Origin: Eudorina sp. 2006-703-Eu-15
Taxonomy: Eukaryota; Chlorophyta; Chlorophyceae; Chlamydomonadales; Volvocaceae
Length of the DNA stretch: 64,000 nt
Assembly: GCA_003117195.1 (NCBI GenBank)
Contig: BDSI01000023.1
Location: 682,001-746,000, forward strand
Direction: 5' to 3'
Shown here: piece by piece, positions 61,471 through 64,000 of the stretch
How the letters are laid out: each line of letters starts with the position of its first letter
Numbering within the stretch: the stretch's first letter is position 1
Notes under the pieces: generated by a model
What the model saw: only the letters and a program-made list of their open reading frames with translations
Databases searched by the model: none
What the model was told of the DNA's origin: nothing
Program-made: the position numbers and the translations under genes

Positions 61471-64000
61471 TTGTCGTTGATGGAGTGGGCAGCTGGGCAC
61501 AGCCCGCCCCGCATGGAGAATGTCCGGGTCCACAGATGGCGCTTCTGCGTGGCGCTTTTTGCAACAATTCTTCTTCAAAGAGCAGAGGGGCAGGGGTCTG
61601 CGATTCAGAGATATGCGGTCGACTGGAGCGTGGTACCGGTCACGGCGCCAACGAGCCGTAACCTCACGGCGACCTGCAACTGTGACCTCCAGACAGTTGG
61701 GTGCAGCTTTGGGTGCTGCTGCGACTCGAAATGCTCAAGTTCTCTTACGAACATATTTGAGTCCGAGGATATTTGCTTACCGTCGGGGACAGAGCAGCAG
61801 ACCCTGAAGTTTTGCGTGCCGGATGGTTTCGTCTTCAAGGTGGGGCAGGCATGTTACACCATACGCACGAGAGCCTTCTGTCAACAAAGCAAGGAAGGCA
61901 CGGCCCAGACGAACTAATGTGTGACGCGGTGACGTCTGAGGTCGTGCACGTGCTCGCATGCTCCTGTACTTGTGCGGAGTCGCAGGCTCGCATGCGGCTT
62001 GATATACCCAACCAACCACGACCCCGCGCTTGCTCAACCCCGTTACTGCCGCGGCCGCTACCACAGGTGAACTTGCCAGCCAGCAGCGACTTTTACGTCC
62101 GACCCGTGGAGCAGGCGGACAGCACTAAGTTCCTTGCGCAGCTGCTGTGCATCGTATCGGATAAGAACCCCAATATTGGGGAAACGTATCCCGGTGCGGC
62201 GGGGATCATCCGTCGGGGGCCAAGCACGCAACGACCGCCTGGGTGTTGTGAGGATGCAGTTGCGCTGGCATGTAGCACATGAAGGTTGCACCTTCACCTC
62301 TCGGGGGTCGGGTGGAGGTTACAACCGCAATCAATCGCGGTCATCTGTTGTACGAAGGGACGGATCATGGGTGCCGCTGCACGAAGCTGCTGACGCTGTG
62401 GCCGACCTGGCTGGCTGCACCCCGTTCATCCCACCGAATTCCGACAGACCCGCCGGCGGGCAACGTTGGCGACAATGCTAAGCTGGCGCAATGCCCTGCA
62501 GTCATATCGCCACCAGCCACGCCGGTGACGTACAGCTTCCAGAGCGTTGTCCAGGCCTACGCCGGGGGGTCGAGCGGCAAACAGCCGCTTACCATCCCGT
62601 ACCCAGCCTTGAGCAGCCAGTGCAACGACCAGTTCGCGGTCGGATACCTCATACCTACGCCTACGGGCAATCGGGTGCGTGTGGGATCTGGGGAAGGGCA
62701 TCAACAGCCATTTGAGTGGGGAGGCGCCATGACAATCTAAGCTTTCTTGTCATCAGTCTTTGGGTTTGATGTGGTATTCTTGTGGGCTGCCGGAACACTT
62801 CGATGTGTTTGTTTTGCTGCGGCAGGTGTCATATACCACGAGCAGCTTAATTACTTGAAGGAAACTGATGGGGGGCAAATGCCTTGACAGGTGTCGGGAA
62901 ATTGCTAAAATCGAATGCACCCGACGGTAAACTTGAATGCTAAAATCGAATGCACCCGACGGTAAACTTGAATGCTAGCTCAGAAGCCGTACGCGCGCCT
63001 TGCTCGTTTCCTGCACATCACGTCTGCTTAGTCAGTCGCCCAGAGCGGCCTAGCCTGGGCTCAAACGCTGCCGCATATACCAGGCGCTCATCCACCTTCT
63101 TGTGTCCGTGACCCCGTGTGTGCGCAGGACTACTTTTCCGTCTGCGAGCGCGACTTGCGGACCCTGAACCTCAGCGTCGCCTGCAATGGCTCTGGGTTGC
63201 TCACGCCGCAGTACTACTCGGACATACGCGTGCTGTCGGGCCAGTCATCCACGTCCACCATTCCAATGACCGTCATAAGTGTGCAGGTGCGCGCACGCCA
63301 GTTTTCCATGAAGTCTACAAACCAACTCCTCGTGCCGTTCATGATCGTGTGAATGATCATGGCTACATGGCCACCGTATGCACGGCCGCAAACCCGCAAG
63401 CCTCACCCCATGATGTGGCTATCTAGACTGCGTGCCGCTGGCGCTTCATGACCCTCATCGACAGCCCACCGCTGTCGCCCGCAGTACCTTGACCCCGTCA
63501 GCGGAGCTTTATCCAAAGCGAACACCACAACCTCCAAGTACAACGCCACGACTGGGCTGTGCAGCAACATCATCCGCTACGTCAACATGACGTTCTACTA
63601 TTCCTTTTTGGATGCCGCGGGCTACATCGACAAGGTGCGCCTGATCGTCGTCCCACATGCGCCGCACATCCTGCGTACACCGCAGCTGGGGGCATCGGTG
63701 GTGGTGGTGGTGGCGCAGGTCGGGGGACCGTGTAGCAAAACATGTCCGAAAGCTCCGCGCAAGGTATCCTTTATCCAATGCTTGTCTTCTGTACGAGGTA
63801 TGACAGGCCTCACGCACGGCCACGGCGTTGCCTCCTACGCACTGAACCCTCATTGCTGCACCGCACTACTGCTATAACACGCGCACACACGCCGACTCGG
63901 CGGCGCCATGTGTTTCCGCCTTGTGCGTCCTGTTCGTGCTGCGTGTCCTGCTGCTTCACCGTCCTGTGTCCACGTGGTGCCTGTGCCTCCCGCGGGCAGG
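61471..64000 (+). CDS. TCTN: Tectonic family protein, 5' part (cut by window edge)
   Basis: Tectonics are components of the ciliary transition zone (MKS module) that help gate membrane proteins. Five exons are visible: 61471-61839, 62067-62193, 62502-62674, 63128-63286, 63485-63634, all joining in phase, about 325 residues. A signal peptide (WRFCVALFATILLQRAEG) is followed by the cysteine-rich hallmark CNCDLQTVGCSFGCCCDSKC, then tectonic-domain stretches (NLPASSDFYVRPVEQAD, TYSFQSVVQAYAGGSSGKQP, DYFSVCERDLRTLNL, CSNIIRYVNMTFYYSFLD). Several N-glycosylation sites fit an extracellular protein. ATGs at 61471, 61480 and 61513 are possible starts; the last sits closest to the signal peptide. The rest lies to the right. 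63635-64000 is an intron or a short unrecognised exon region. Confidence 0.9.
62903..62972. repeat. Perfect 35-bp tandem duplication in tectonic intron 3
   Basis: Two identical adjacent 35-base units begin TGCTAAAATCGAATGCACCC. Confidence 0.95.

Overview
The window is nuclear DNA of a green alga of the Chlamydomonadales, most likely a volvocine. Its genes are intron-rich, with GC-rich exons and Ala/Gly/Ser/Pro-rich insertions. Several genes end near a TGTAA polyadenylation signal. The gene set mixes plant-type plastid and mitochondrial enzymes with cilium genes (LC8 dynein light chain, tectonic). Exon models below were built by hand from reading frame, splice sites and phase. No species is claimed.

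Layout. 1-2.6 kb holds no supportable gene. A minus-strand SEC23 (2.6-6.9 kb) is divergent from a low-complexity 612-residue protein (7.8-10.2 kb). That gene converges on a minus-strand mitochondrial ribosomal protein bL17 (11.4-13.3 kb), which shares a 244-bp divergent spacer with the shikimate-pathway EPSP synthase (13.5-17.8 kb). A small spliced frame lies 158 bp after EPSP synthase and may share its transcript. A plastid NAD(P)-binding protein (20.5-23.9 kb, minus) is divergent from mitochondrial 3-methylcrotonyl-CoA carboxylase beta (24.4-30.7 kb), whose intron 8 contains a near-perfect 55-bp hairpin. LC8 (minus) is divergent from an unrecognised 881-residue protein (32.5-36.9 kb).

38.2-39.6 kb is a dead LINE fragment, followed by a tRNA-like element. 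40.6-46.6 kb carries two unrecognised multi-exon loci: a coiled-coil protein built on 21-bp repeats, and a locus with tandemly duplicated phase-0 exons. 48.6-53.2 kb holds membrane/ankyrin-like genes resembling the C-terminal half of SBP-box proteins, without a visible SBP zinc finger. Then come a Golgi-type sulfotransferase (54.0-55.4 kb), a bifunctional aminodeoxychorismate synthase (55.8-61.1 kb, minus) and the 5' part of tectonic (61.5 kb to the right edge).

EPSP synthase makes the precursor of chorismate and aminodeoxychorismate synthase uses chorismate for folate, so two chorismate-linked steps lie about 40 kb apart. Otherwise the neighbours look functionally unrelated, as is usual for a eukaryotic chromosome. 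The least explained parts are the candidate EPSP synthase-linked small protein, the intronic hairpin and the duplicated-exon locus.
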